Part shown: positions 8,098-17,633 of the stretch, piece by piece
Position numbering within the stretch: position 1 is the first letter of the stretch
Layout: the number at the start of each line of letters is the position of its first letter
NCBI RefSeq assembly: GCF_020524085.2
Contig: NZ_CP129017.1
Location: 1 to 53,464 of the forward strand
Direction: 5' to 3'
DNA from: Halobacillus litoralis
Lineage (GTDB): Bacteria; Bacillota; Bacilli; Bacillales; Halobacillaceae
DNA: 53,464 bases
Notes under the pieces: generated by a model
Told to the model about the DNA's origin: nothing
Database searches by the model: none
The model's input: the letters and a program-made list of their open reading frames with translations, nothing else
Translations under genes and position numbers: made by a program

Positions 8098-11000
8098 ATG
8101 GCAATCAGACCTATATATGAAGTATGGAAGATTGATGAGAATAACAATGAGATTCAAGAGTTTCCTTTTCTGAAGGTAAACTATAAAAACAAGATGATGA
8201 AAATACCTACTTTCTACTTTACGATTCCTAGAAATGCTGAAACTGAGCTTTCTGCCCCAGCTAAGGGTGACAAGATCAAGATTACTAGGAATTATAATGA
8301 TGCCTTTGCAGGTTTCATTGAGCATGTAGAAGTGAGAGAAACTACACTCTATTTCAAAGGTAGAGGGGTTTCTATGGAGTGGCAAGACTATATAAGAAGT
8401 AGCAGGCTCTCTTATTCTAATGACCAGACAAGGTCAGTCATTAATGATATGGCTTATGACATTGGTTGGAATTTGGATGGAGTTGAGCAGATAGGCTTCA
8501 ATAAATTCAAAATTGACTTCCAGAACTACCAAGACAGGCTGAAAGAGCTTGCAGTCAGGAATAATGCAGAGTTTAGGTTCAATGACTTTGACAGACTGAT
8601 CCAGTTTGGCTCTGAGGTTGGGGATGACCTACACCTTGACGTTAAATTCATGAGAGGCTACAACATGAACGATCTTTCAGTCAAAAAGGATGAGCAAGAA
8701 ACCTATGATTATGTCATTGCCCTTGGTGCTGGTGATGGAGTCAATCAGCTAGTCGCTACTGCTGGCAGTGGGAACAAGCGCAAGGTCTTTAAGAATAAGG
8801 AAATCGAAGACCAAGGCGACCTACAGAACTTTGCAGACAAGAAACTAGCAGAAGGCGACCAGCCAGCTATTGTCAGGTATAAATGTAAGATTGATAACTC
8901 TATCTTTAATTTTGATATTGGAGATACAGTGTGGGTTGAAGACGACAAGAACATGATCTCTCAAAAGATGAGGATTATGGAGTACAGCCTAACATTCGAT
9001 GAGACAGAACAGATTGAGGTATCACTGGCAAACAGAAACGAGACTCTAGTTGACTTCTTCAAGAACATGGAGAAAGGGATCGACACTCTTTCTAATGTCC
9101 ACCACTCTTCTGCTGTCCAAGTAGGAAAGATGGTCATTACAGATGAGAACAATATCCCTAACAGCCTAGAGGTTGAAGACAGTACCTTTGTAAACAAGTC
9201 CAGTGGCAAGACCATTGGTGACATTGAGGCTGATGTTGAGGCGAACAAGATTGTTAAGCAACCCCTTGCCCCATCTAACCCTAGTGATGGTCAACTTTGG
9301 CTAGATACTGACTCTACACCTAATGTTGTTTACAGGTGGGATGAAGGAAGCTCTTCATGGAAAGAGTCAAGCGCTGTGAGCGCAAGCCAGATAGGGGCAG
9401 AAAAGGCTATCTACAAGCAAGGTCATGCACCAGCAGACACAGAAGCTCTCTGGCTAGACACTGACCCCACCCCAAACGTCTTGAAGCGCTATGACGATGG
9501 ACAAGCTAACTGGGTGAAAGTTACACCTACCCAAGCTAGTGAAGTGGGTGCTTATAATACTTCTGAAATTGACAACATGCTTTCTGACTTTGTGGATGCC
9601 ACTGTTTACAGCAATAAGATCGCTGACCTTGAGGATCAAATAGATGGGAACATTACTTCTCACTTTGGCTCTGGTGTACCAACCCTCAGTAATAGCCCTG
9701 CTGTGAACTGGGACACGACAGCTAAGAAAGATGCTCACTTAGGCGACCTTTACTATGACAATGACACTGGCAGAGGCTACAGATTCCAAAACAATGGATC
9801 GTACTTCTGGAAAGAGCTTAAGGATTCAGATATTCAAAAGGCTCTATCAGATGCCTCAGATGCTCAAGACACAGCAGACAGCAAGCGAAGAGTCTTTGTG
9901 GTACAGCCTACAGTACCTTATGACAAAGGTGATTTATGGGCTGATGATTCTAGTGGCAGTGAGAAAGTCTATCGAGCTACAGTTTCTAAGTCAGATAGTG
10001 GCTCATTCTCTCAAAGCGACTGGAAGCTCATTTCAGATATTACGAATGAGAACACAGCCAATGACACTGACAATGTAAATGGTGAGTCTTCTTCAAGTGT
10101 CCAAGGGAAAGCCCAAGATGGTAAGGATGCCAAGGACAAGATAGACTCTGATGTTGGCTCAGAAACTATTGAGAACACTACAGACTCTCAGAGCAAGGCT
10201 AATGATGCAAGGGATGAGGCAATACAGCACACTGACTTTACGACAGGAAACCTAGTGAACAATGTTATGAAATCAGGTTCTACCTACAGATGGCATGTTA
10301 AATCTAGTTACACTGATGATTCTACCCTATCTGTGGCTGATGTGACATTCGACACTGAGAGCGTGAAGGGATTCGAGCTTAACGCTACCACTGACAGTAT
10401 GGTTCTATCAGACAGGATCAAGGTGGATATGTCCAAGGCTTATGAATTAAGCCTATGGATGAAAGCAGATGCAGGCGACCCAAGCGCTAAAGAATACTTT
10501 GGTATTTATGCCTTCAACTCTTCTGGAAGTAAGGTAGGAGTAAAAGAGGTTTCTATATCTGATGGATCAGTCAATGACAGCGACAACAGCAACCCTTATT
10601 TCTGGGATGGACAGACAAGCACTAACTGGGTAAGGCGAACAGCTTACTTGCTACCATTTGGCTTCAATTCTGCTGATGTAGTGAATATGGGTATCAATGT
10701 TGAAGATGCTTTCATTATGAATGGTGACATTGATGAGATTGAATTTAGGTTCTTGAATTGGTCGAACAATGGAACAGCCAGAAGCATCTATGTGACCAAT
10801 ACTAAGATGATTGAGGTATCTGGTGGCATTAAAGATATTATCGACAAGTCAAAAGAGGATGCTGAAAACTTCACTACTGGCTATGCAGAGAAAAAGGTAA
10901 CGAAAGGCACAGCCTTCCCTTCTGCCCCAGATGTGGGACAGCTTTTCATTGATGAGTCAATACAGCCTAATGTTTGGTACAAGTATGATGGCTCTGAGTG

Positions 11001-14000
11001 GGTAAACCTCACACCACAGTATGCTGATGAAATCAAGTACACTGATGGGCAAGATGTTGAGACACTACAGCCAGCCCAAGGAGGCGCTGATGTAACTGGA
11101 CAGAATACTGCTAACGATACTCAGAAAGTCAATGGTACTGCTTCTAGTACAGTTGAGAGTAACGCTTCTGCTGGTAAAGGTGCTAGTGATGATCTGACGA
11201 ATAACGCTAACTTTGACAGAGCTAATCATGTGATTGTTTATGATGATGGAACGAATGTTGACAGCCTTAAACCTGCTTCTGCTGGGGCAGATGTCACAGG
11301 GGATAACACTGCTAATGATACTTCTAATGTAAATGGAGAATCAGCTTCAAGCGTTAAGAGCAAGGCACAAAAAGGCTCTGATGCTAAGGATAAAATCACT
11401 TCTGATGTAGGAAGCAACACGATTGAGAACACCACTGATGCTCAAAGCAAAGCTAACACTGCTGAGAACAATGCTAAGTTTGATGGTGGCTGGGGCATTG
11501 CCTACAATGTCAAAGATGGTGATGGTGCATTTCTACAGCACCCTGATGGATCAGCTTTAGATGATGCTTACACTTATGAGGTCACAGCGAGGACAAAGGG
11601 AACGAGTACAGAATCGACAGCCATTGCAACATTCCAGTCTAAGGGTGATGGAAATGGATGGGATCTTATTCACATCTACAGAATGGGAACAAGCTCTAAT
11701 CATCCAAGATTCTATTTATCCAATGGCAAGCCAGCAATCAGCACATGGCACACAAGCTATTACTATGTTGAGGTTTCCCACAGCAGGAAGCGAGGCAGAA
11801 AATCAGCTTCCAAGGCTGTAGAAGACAATGCCAAGAGCTACACTGAGGGCTGGTCAGAGCAAAATGCTGATGTAACAGGCAACAATACTGCCAATGATGT
11901 TCAGACTGGTGCAGGCAAGGCAGTAGTTGAGTCTGGTGCTGACAAGACAAGCAACAATACTGCTAATGATGTTCAGACTGGTGCAGGCAAAGCTGTGGTA
12001 GAGTCTGGTGCTGACAAGACAAGCAACAATACTTCTGCTGACACTTCCAAGGTCAATGGTACTTCTGCCAGTACAGTTAAAAACAATGCTTCTGCTGGTA
12101 AGAGCGCAAGTGATGATCTGGACAGCAATGTGAACATTGACAGGGCAGGTAACAGAGTCAAATACTCTGATGGAAACGATGTAGACGATCTGCAACCCAG
12201 TGAAAGTGGCGCTACTTCTGGTGCTGACTGGGAAACCAATGTGAGCAACAAGCCTAAGACATTTAGAGTTGTGACTGTAGGTAACTCTTCTACAACCCAT
12301 CCCACTGGCGCTGGTATCTATAATGAGAGTGGCAGTAAGATTGATGCAGGTAGCAGGTCTTATAACCTCTCAGTCCTTGATAGGACAACTCAGACATGGG
12401 ATAGTCATACGACTTATGATGTTTATAGCTCTGCTTCTGAGGCAGGAAACCTAGCCACTGCCCTAAACAACCTTGGATCAGACAAGATCATTGTACTATT
12501 CACTTACGATGAGCCAAAGAAAAACAGGCTCAACAATTCATTGCCACAGGCTATCAAGAGAGCTGGTGGTAGTAGAACAATCTTTGAGTCCAGCAACTTC
12601 AAGCATAGGGGTGCTTATATCCTTATTGGTATTGGAGGCATTGGTGAAGGCAATGGACTAGAGCTTTATGCTGGTGATGTGGATAGTGACTCAGACGCTT
12701 GGGTTGAAACCAAAATAACTGTAGAGAAAGGGAACATTCAACTTGGAACGACCAAGAGCAAAATGGATGCAGACGATCTACAGGGCAAAGTAGATGGGGC
12801 AACTCAAATTAAAGATTACTCTATCACTACTAGCTTGATCGACACTCAAGGCTTAGATGCCTCAGTAGTCCTTGCAAACTATGTAGATGCTGACAATGTG
12901 GAAGTTAAATCTTCCAACAGTGACACTACGATCAATAGTAATGGGGTTACTGTCAAGGGTGGCTCATTCTATCTCAAGGATGATAACACGAATGACACCT
13001 ACTCTATTGTTCCTAAGACTAACCTGATCGCTGACCATTCCTTTGAAATGCAAGAAGGGTTTGGAACAGTTGATGGCAATGGCTATCAAGATATTGTAGA
13101 CAATGGCAATGATGAGCTAAGGAATTGGAACTTGATTGGTTCACCTAAGCTATTGAGCGCTATTGAGGCAGGCATTTATGAGGGTGGAGTTGACACCCCA
13201 TTTGGTGGTCAATCTGTGATCGTAAACCATGACCACTATGTTAGGCAAAGGGTAAATGTCAGAGCTAATGAGCAATATTCAATATCATTCCATGCCCACT
13301 ATCAGAATATTACTGCCACACAGGGGACACCTCAGTTAGTTGTCCAGTTTCTAGGTGATGGATCAGTAGTACAAACTGATTACTACAGCTTCTCTAAGCC
13401 AGATAATACTTGGGGCAAGTACGACAGGCACATTGTTGAAGGTATCTATGCACCTAACGATATGTCAAACTATGCTGATGCTCACATGAGGCTTTACTTT
13501 AGGACAGAAGGGAGTAACTATGTTGGCATTGATGGTGTCCAAGTTGTCCAAAGTCCAACAGCTACAAGCTACGATCCAGAAGACCAGATTTGGAAGCTAA
13601 GGCGAGGCATTGACAAGTACCCTCTTATAGATGCTGTAGAAGGCACAGACATTGGAGGTATAAACACTCTTGGCGCTAACACTATCAGTGGTAACGTTGT
13701 CCAAGGTGGCGCATTTAGAGGTTCTGATGTTGACCTTGATGGTGTACTAAGAATGACTGACCTTACCAATGGTTACAGGACAGTCCTTCAAAGATGGGGG
13801 AATGGAGAGTTTGGCTATCCTCTACTCTTACAAGGTGGCGACACTACGATTATTGCAGGTGGTGAAGGTGGTAACAAGCTCAAGGACAATGTGAGTGGAG
13901 AGCATCTTTATCTTGGTGCTGATGGTGATGTGATTGTTAAGACAGACCTCACCAACAAGAGCGCTTCTTCTGCCCCACACTTCAAGTTTGATAACACTGG

Positions 14001-14772
14001 ATGGTTCGACATTCCAAAAGGTATGAATATCACAGTGGGATCAGGCAATGTTGCTCAGCTTGCAACTACAGGTGACAGGATTCTTTGTACTGATGACTTC
14101 TCCATTGCAGAGAATAAAGGCTTTAAATCTGACCACAACAATGGCTATATCATGAAGGATCATGGTAATGGTAACGTTACTCTATCAGCCACAGGCAACA
14201 GGCTTTATATTGGTTACTATGCAACCAATGAGCTAAGGCTAACCTATGATACTGGCTCAGGTAAATTCATCATGTTTAATGATGATGGAACAGGTTCAGA
14301 AGGTGGCGAGCCTACCATGAAACCTAACGATCACCAGTTTGGCTATATTGGTACAAGTGGAAGGGCATTTTACCAGATGCACGCTTACCAATTCGTCAAC
14401 TCTTCCAGTGAAGAGATTAAGACAGATATTAGTGAGACAGACACCAAGGAAATGCTTGATCTTGTGAACAGTATGAGAGTCAAGAGGTATAAAGGTAAGA
14501 ACGAAGCTAAAAGGAAAGGCGAGAAAGTTGAGAAGAATGGGAAGGAAAAGGACTTTGACACATTTGGTGTAATCATTGAAGAAGTAGAAGAGCTACCAAA
14601 CGCTACTAAGATTCTTGATGATGAGCAGAAGGGTGTGAACGTCTACTCTTATGCTTCTGCCATTGGTGGCGCTGTCCAAGAGCTTTCCAAGGAAAACAAA
14701 GAACTTAGAGAAGAGCTAGAAGAGCTTAAAGGAGAGATGAGGAAATGGAACAACAAAGGAAAGTCTCAGTAG
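8098..14772 (+). CDS. Giant tail hub / receptor-binding fibre with S74 intramolecular chaperone
   Basis: 2224 residues. Residues 1-350 look like a tail-hub (Tal/gp27-like) domain (FTIPRNAETELSAPAKGDKIKITRN, FAGFIEHVEV). Residues about 390-490, 615-650 and 940-975 repeat a 'GQLW.D...PNV..R.D' module. About 710-910 is a jelly-roll-like carbohydrate-binding segment. About 1385-1535 resembles an ILEI/PANDER domain. About 1640-1820 contains a second CBM-like segment (NLIADHSFEMQEGFG). The C-terminus carries an S74 self-cleaving chaperone: SSSEEIKTDI near residue 2102, FGVIIEEVEELP, then a coiled coil (LSKENKELREELEELKGE). It probably trimerises into a host-binding fibre and releases the last 120 or so residues. 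It contains a 72-bp tandem repeat. Confidence 0.85.
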   Translation: MAIRPIYEVWKIDENNNEIQEFPFLKVNYKNKMMKIPTFYFTIPRNAETELSAPAKGDKIKITRNYNDAFAGFIEHVEVRETTLYFKGRGVSMEWQDYIRSSRLSYSNDQTRSVINDMAYDIGWNLDGVEQIGFNKFKIDFQNYQDRLKELAVRNNAEFRFNDFDRLIQFGSEVGDDLHLDVKFMRGYNMNDLSVKKDEQETYDYVIALGAGDGVNQLVATAGSGNKRKVFKNKEIEDQGDLQNFADKKLAEGDQPAIVRYKCKIDNSIFNFDIGDTVWVEDDKNMISQKMRIMEYSLTFDETEQIEVSLANRNETLVDFFKNMEKGIDTLSNVHHSSAVQVGKMVITDENNIPNSLEVEDSTFVNKSSGKTIGDIEADVEANKIVKQPLAPSNPSDGQLWLDTDSTPNVVYRWDEGSSSWKESSAVSASQIGAEKAIYKQGHAPADTEALWLDTDPTPNVLKRYDDGQANWVKVTPTQASEVGAYNTSEIDNMLSDFVDATVYSNKIADLEDQIDGNITSHFGSGVPTLSNSPAVNWDTTAKKDAHLGDLYYDNDTGRGYRFQNNGSYFWKELKDSDIQKALSDASDAQDTADSKRRVFVVQPTVPYDKGDLWADDSSGSEKVYRATVSKSDSGSFSQSDWKLISDITNENTANDTDNVNGESSSSVQGKAQDGKDAKDKIDSDVGSETIENTTDSQSKANDARDEAIQHTDFTTGNLVNNVMKSGSTYRWHVKSSYTDDSTLSVADVTFDTESVKGFELNATTDSMVLSDRIKVDMSKAYELSLWMKADAGDPSAKEYFGIYAFNSSGSKVGVKEVSISDGSVNDSDNSNPYFWDGQTSTNWVRRTAYLLPFGFNSADVVNMGINVEDAFIMNGDIDEIEFRFLNWSNNGTARSIYVTNTKMIEVSGGIKDIIDKSKEDAENFTTGYAEKKVTKGTAFPSAPDVGQLFIDESIQPNVWYKYDGSEWVNLTPQYADEIKYTDGQDVETLQPAQGGADVTGQNTANDTQKVNGTASSTVESNASAGKGASDDLTNNANFDRANHVIVYDDGTNVDSLKPASAGADVTGDNTANDTSNVNGESASSVKSKAQKGSDAKDKITSDVGSNTIENTTDAQSKANTAENNAKFDGGWGIAYNVKDGDGAFLQHPDGSALDDAYTYEVTARTKGTSTESTAIATFQSKGDGNGWDLIHIYRMGTSSNHPRFYLSNGKPAISTWHTSYYYVEVSHSRKRGRKSASKAVEDNAKSYTEGWSEQNADVTGNNTANDVQTGAGKAVVESGADKTSNNTANDVQTGAGKAVVESGADKTSNNTSADTSKVNGTSASTVKNNASAGKSASDDLDSNVNIDRAGNRVKYSDGNDVDDLQPSESGATSGADWETNVSNKPKTFRVVTVGNSSTTHPTGAGIYNESGSKIDAGSRSYNLSVLDRTTQTWDSHTTYDVYSSASEAGNLATALNNLGSDKIIVLFTYDEPKKNRLNNSLPQAIKRAGGSRTIFESSNFKHRGAYILIGIGGIGEGNGLELYAGDVDSDSDAWVETKITVEKGNIQLGTTKSKMDADDLQGKVDGATQIKDYSITTSLIDTQGLDASVVLANYVDADNVEVKSSNSDTTINSNGVTVKGGSFYLKDDNTNDTYSIVPKTNLIADHSFEMQEGFGTVDGNGYQDIVDNGNDELRNWNLIGSPKLLSAIEAGIYEGGVDTPFGGQSVIVNHDHYVRQRVNVRANEQYSISFHAHYQNITATQGTPQLVVQFLGDGSVVQTDYYSFSKPDNTWGKYDRHIVEGIYAPNDMSNYADAHMRLYFRTEGSNYVGIDGVQVVQSPTATSYDPEDQIWKLRRGIDKYPLIDAVEGTDIGGINTLGANTISGNVVQGGAFRGSDVDLDGVLRMTDLTNGYRTVLQRWGNGEFGYPLLLQGGDTTIIAGGEGGNKLKDNVSGEHLYLGADGDVIVKTDLTNKSASSAPHFKFDNTGWFDIPKGMNITVGSGNVAQLATTGDRILCTDDFSIAENKGFKSDHNNGYIMKDHGNGNVTLSATGNRLYIGYYATNELRLTYDTGSGKFIMFNDDGTGSEGGEPTMKPNDHQFGYIGTSGRAFYQMHAYQFVNSSSEEIKTDISETDTKEMLDLVNSMRVKRYKGKNEAKRKGEKVEKNGKEKDFDTFGVIIEEVEELPNATKILDDEQKGVNVYSYASAIGGAVQELSKENKELREELEELKGEMRKWNNKGKSQ
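11881..12036 (+). repeat. 72-bp in-frame tandem repeat in the fibre gene
   Basis: Two near-identical 72-bp units (11881-11952 and 11953-12024) and the start of a third encode NNTANDVQTGAGKAVVESG followed by ADKTS. The units differ at a few third positions (GGCAAGGCAGTAGTT versus GGCAAAGCTGTGGTA), so the duplication is not brand-new. Copy number here could vary between relatives and change fibre length. Confidence 0.85.
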
Positions 14773-14882
14773 ATGCAGTGATGGAAGAATTGAAGATCAT
14801 GCTATCTGACAAAGACCAAGAAATTGCAATGCTCAGGGCTAGAAATCGACAGCTTGAGTCACAGATAAATGAAGAGCAATAA
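14745..14882 (+). CDS. Small coiled-coil protein downstream of the fibre gene
   Basis: 45 residues (MEQQRKVSVDAVMEELKIML and onward to QLESQINEEQ), starting inside the last 30 bases of the fibre gene in another frame. AAAGGAGAG and GAGGAA ribosome sites lie just upstream. The sequence is almost entirely heptad-like helix. Small helical proteins at this position often accompany tail fibres or the lysis cassette. The function is unknown. It is too short for routine gene calling, but stop, overlap and ribosome site all fit. Confidence 0.65.
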   Translation: MEQQRKVSVDAVMEELKIMLSDKDQEIAMLRARNRQLESQINEEQ

Positions 14883-14888
14883 GCATTA

Positions 14889-14916
14889 GAGGGTGGACTA
14901 ACCACCCTCTTTTTTA
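14889..14916 (+). terminator. Strong terminator ending the tail operon
   Basis: A GAGGGTGG / CCACCCTC perfect 8-bp stem with an ACTAA loop is followed by seven T residues. A late promoter follows 2 nt after the T-run. Confidence 0.95.
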
Positions 14917-14918
14917 TG

Positions 14919-14938
14919 CCTACAGATATGAACTATAG
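14919..14938 (+). promoter_or_regulatory. Late promoter motif (copy C), lysis cassette
   Basis: CCTAC AGATA TGAACTATAG directly after the tail-operon terminator, about 15 nt upstream of the holin start. It shows that the lysis genes belong to the late regulon. Confidence 0.75.
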
Positions 14939-14955
14939 CAAAGGGTGATAAATTG

Positions 14956-15261
14956 ATGGCTGTTCTTGAGCAACTCAATATCCAAGAGTTACTAGATTAT
15001 GGACTGGGTACTGCCATGACAGTTGTTTTAGTTGTCGCTATGATTTACTTCATGAATAAGCTGGTCAATGGACTTGGAAGCATGGTTCGTGAGCAGGGAG
15101 TGACACTTAAAGAAGTAGCTGACACTCTTTCAAGCGTACAAGCAGAAATCAAAGAGCTTAGATCAGGGCAACAAAATCTCTGGCAGGCAGTTAGAAACCT
15201 TGAAAGTGGCAAGGGCTGGTTCAATAAAGACGAAGGAGGACAAGATAATGGGAAAGATTAA
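14956..15261 (+). CDS. Holin-like membrane protein (BhlA/UviB-type)
   Basis: 101 residues from ATG 14956 (TTG 14953 is also possible), behind AAGGGTGAT. It has one membrane segment at about residues 15-40 (YGLGTAMTVVLVVAMIYFM), then a coiled-coil region (VKEVADTLSSVQAEIKEL pattern) and a charged tail. That single-span, coiled-coil layout is typical of BhlA/UviB-like holins next to amidases in Bacillus phages. Its 3' end overlaps the amidase start by 14 nt, giving coupled translation. Whether it acts as holin or antiholin beside the second holin at 16341 cannot be told. Confidence 0.7.
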   Translation: MAVLEQLNIQELLDYGLGTAMTVVLVVAMIYFMNKLVNGLGSMVREQGVTLKEVADTLSSVQAEIKELRSGQQNLWQAVRNLESGKGWFNKDEGGQDNGKD

Positions 15262-16312
15262 GGTTGGTATCTCCATTGGTCATGGTGAAGACACTTGGGA
15301 CACAAAAGGTTCAAAAGGTATCGAGCTAGACAATGGTGGACACTGGGAAGAATTTTGGTTTAACGAGAAGGTAGGAAAGATCGTATATTATCTATTAAAA
15401 GACCATAACTTTGAGGTTATCCTGCCCCAGAAATGGGACTCTAATGAGACACCTTTAGATGAGAAGGCAGATGCCTTTAATGAGGCAGAAGTTGATCTAG
15501 TTGTGGCAATTCACGCTAATGCTGGTGCTGATGGGGCAGAAGGCGCTTGTATTTTCCACTGGACAGGATCGAACGCTGGACACTATGCAGACTTGTGGCT
15601 AGAGAACTTTGGAAGGCTATGCCCAGAGCAAGGCTTTCATGGAAATGGAAGGCATGTTGCAGACTGGGGACAATGGAATGCTTTCTATATGTTACACGCT
15701 ACTGATATGCCTACAGCGCTAATTGAGCATGGATTCTTCACGACTGATGAACAGCGTGAGCGACTACAAGACCCTGACTTTCAGGATCGTTCTGCTCAGG
15801 CTATTGTGAAGTCTATCTGTGACTATTTCACAGTTGAGTATTATGGGCATAGGCAGACTGAAACTGCATCCACTGATGACAGCCCTTCTATTGGTTTTGT
15901 TACTGTAGAAGCACAAGAGCTTTACTACTATGGCTCTGCTGACTGGCAGGACAAAGCTGGTACTGTAGAGGCTGGCGAAGTATTCACTGTTACAGATGAG
16001 CTTCATGTTGAAGGCTATAAGATGTATGAGCTAGTTTCTGGCACTTACCTTACAGCCAATGAAGACTATGTGAGCTTTGAGGCTGATGAGTCCACAGAAG
16101 ATGATTATGTTGGATTTGTCGAAGTTGAGGCAACTAAGCTATATTATTATGGTTCTGCTGACTGGACTGATAAGCGAGGAACAGTGAATAAAGGCGATAT
16201 TTTCACTATCGTGGAGACTCTTGAAGTTGGTGGAGGCACAATGTATAAACTTAAGTCAGGGACTTATGTTACTGCTAATGAAGACTATGTGACCTTTCAC
16301 GAAGAATTGTAA
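15248..16312 (+). CDS. Endolysin: N-acetylmuramoyl-L-alanine amidase with two SLAP-like repeats
   Basis: 354 residues from ATG 15248, chosen because AAGGAGGA lies at 15233-15240. Residues 1-200 form an Amidase_3 domain, with the zinc ligands suggested by VGISIGHGED, HWEEFWFNEKVG, VVAIHANAG and a catalytic Glu in PTALIEHGFFTT. Residues about 215-280 and 285-352 are two copies of a wall-binding repeat (LYYYGSADW, then KRGTVNKGDIFTI, then MYKLKSGTYVTANEDYV). These resemble SLAP (surface-layer) domains. It cleaves peptidoglycan at the end of infection; the wall repeats should give host specificity. Confidence 0.9.
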   Translation: MGKIKVGISIGHGEDTWDTKGSKGIELDNGGHWEEFWFNEKVGKIVYYLLKDHNFEVILPQKWDSNETPLDEKADAFNEAEVDLVVAIHANAGADGAEGACIFHWTGSNAGHYADLWLENFGRLCPEQGFHGNGRHVADWGQWNAFYMLHATDMPTALIEHGFFTTDEQRERLQDPDFQDRSAQAIVKSICDYFTVEYYGHRQTETASTDDSPSIGFVTVEAQELYYYGSADWQDKAGTVEAGEVFTVTDELHVEGYKMYELVSGTYLTANEDYVSFEADESTEDDYVGFVEVEATKLYYYGSADWTDKRGTVNKGDIFTIVETLEVGGGTMYKLKSGTYVTANEDYVTFHEEL

Positions 16313-16340
16313 TCAATAATATTAAAGGTGGTAATTAATA

Positions 16341-16694
16341 ATGGAAGATGTAATTTTATCTCTATCAGAGGGCTTGGTACAGCTACTATTGGTTGTTGTA
16401 TTTTCCCTAGCATCTTATGGGATCAAGAAAGCTAATGACTTCATTAAGTCTAAGCTGAATGACAGCCAGTATAAGATATTCCAGAATGTAGTTGGTGACA
16501 TTTACAACTATGTTGAGCGTGAATTTGGCATGAAGCTAGGAGAAGCTGGTGTCAAAAAGCTAAACAGGGCTATTGATGTTTATAAGGATCAGGCTGATAA
16601 GCATAACCTTCCCTACTCTGTGGAAGACTTTAAAGTACAGATCGAAAATATCAATAAAGCTGAGAAGGAAGCCAAGGCTGTCTCAGGCAAGTAA
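16341..16694 (+). CDS. Holin, LL-H family (Phage_holin_6)
   Basis: 117 residues with AAAGGTGG upstream. It has one N-terminal membrane helix (VQLLLVVVFSLASYGIKKA), then a cytoplasmic helix-rich domain (VVGDIYNYVEREFGMKLGEAG) and a lysine/glutamate tail. This matches LL-H-type holins of Gram-positive phages. It is the third lysis gene behind the BhlA-like protein and the amidase, and is closed by a terminator at 16699. A two-component holin system with the gene at 14956 is likely. Confidence 0.8.
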   Translation: MEDVILSLSEGLVQLLLVVVFSLASYGIKKANDFIKSKLNDSQYKIFQNVVGDIYNYVEREFGMKLGEAGVKKLNRAIDVYKDQADKHNLPYSVEDFKVQIENINKAEKEAKAVSGK

Positions 16695-16698
16695 TTTG

Positions 16699-16723
16699 GG
16701 TGGGGATTTTCCCCACTCTTTTT
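16699..16723 (+). terminator. Terminator ending the lysis operon
   Basis: A GTGGGG / CCCCAC stem with an ATTTT loop is followed by TC and a T-run. It separates the late lysis unit from the lysogeny genes. Confidence 0.85.
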
Positions 16724-16733
16724 ATAATACTTA

Positions 16734-16762
16734 TTGACACTATCTATAAGGCATGGTAAATT
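16734..16762 (+). promoter_or_regulatory. Sigma-A-type promoter for the recombinase operon
   Basis: TTGACA, 17 nt, TAAATT. The spacer begins CTATCTATAA, resembling the CT-NNN-TATAA pattern in the promoters at 41497, 44184 and 47942, which suggests a shared regulator binding in the spacer. Confidence 0.7.
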
Positions 16763-16799
16763 AGAGATACAATAAAGAGAGCGAAAGGAATTGATATAC

Positions 16800-17633
16800 A
16801 TGGCAGTAAATTGGAAAGAACTTAACAAGAAACAGGTTGCAGAAGACGAGCTAACTAAAGTCTGTGGCTATGTCAGGGTTTCTACATACGATCAGATTAA
16901 GGGTGTTTCTCTTGAGGATCAGGCTGAAAGCATTAGAAACTGGGCTAAGTACATGGGATATGAGCTTGTCCATATCTACAAGGATGCTGGTGAGTCTGGG
17001 GCATCCAAAGAGAGACCAGCCTTCCAACAGATGATGAAAGATGCTGAGCAAGGCATGTTCGATATGGTATGCTGTGCTAAGATTGACAGGTTCGCCAGAT
17101 CAATCAGATATGGTATTGAGTACATGTACCACTTGGAAGACTTAAATGTTTACATGAAATTCTTGAGTCCTGAGATCGACACCAGAAAGCCAGAAGGCAA
17201 AATGCTCTTTACGATGATGAGCCAATTCGCTGAAATGGAGAAAGAACAGATTCAAGAGCGCATGGATATGGGTAAATTCAATAAGCTGTCTTCTGGTAAG
17301 TTTATCAGTAAAAAGCCTTTTGGCTATGATGTTGTAGATGGCGACCTTATATTGAATGAAGAAGAGTCATTCTGGGTTGAGAAGATATTCAAGATGAGCG
17401 CTTATGGTGAAATGAGCTACAGGAAGATTGCAGAAGAGCTTAATGCCCAGTCTGCCCCACTTCCTACTGCTAGAAGTAAACAATGGACTCACAATACAGT
17501 TTACAAGATTATTAAGAACGATTTATATAAAGGCTTCTATTACTACAAGGGACAGCTAGTAGAAATGGAATTTGAGCCTATTGTAAGCAAGAGTATCTGG
17601 TCAAGAGCTAACAAGCAAAGGGAGAGAGTCTAA
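16800..17633 (+). CDS. Serine recombinase (short; resolvase or integrase type)
   Basis: 277 residues from ATG 16800, with AAAGGA 10 nt upstream; a TTG at 16791 is too close to that site. Residues 23-165 are a resolvase catalytic domain: YVRVSTYDQ contains the nucleophilic Ser, and KIDRFARS and the MSQFAEMEKEQIQER long helix are typical. Residues 185-275 are the 'recombinase' DNA-binding domain (KPFGYDVVDGDL, YRKIAEELNAQ, TVYKIIKNDLYKGF). The zinc-ribbon and coiled-coil of large serine integrases are missing, so the protein is short. In this plasmid-like setting it may resolve dimers instead of, or as well as, integrating. Confidence 0.85.
   Translation: MAVNWKELNKKQVAEDELTKVCGYVRVSTYDQIKGVSLEDQAESIRNWAKYMGYELVHIYKDAGESGASKERPAFQQMMKDAEQGMFDMVCCAKIDRFARSIRYGIEYMYHLEDLNVYMKFLSPEIDTRKPEGKMLFTMMSQFAEMEKEQIQERMDMGKFNKLSSGKFISKKPFGYDVVDGDLILNEEESFWVEKIFKMSAYGEMSYRKIAEELNAQSAPLPTARSKQWTHNTVYKIIKNDLYKGFYYYKGQLVEMEFEPIVSKSIWSRANKQRERV

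Noticed and set aside
8062..8385. Minus-strand genes (here and elsewhere)
   Set aside because: All minus-strand frames lie inside strong + strand genes, lack ribosome sites and show shadow composition.
15200..15247. Upstream start for the endolysin
   Set aside because: The ATG at 15200 has no ribosome site and adds a non-domain leader inside the holin gene; AAGGAGGA precedes ATG 15248.
16695..16800. attP site next to the serine recombinase
   Set aside because: I see no recognisable core with flanking inverted repeats; the space is filled by a terminator and a promoter.
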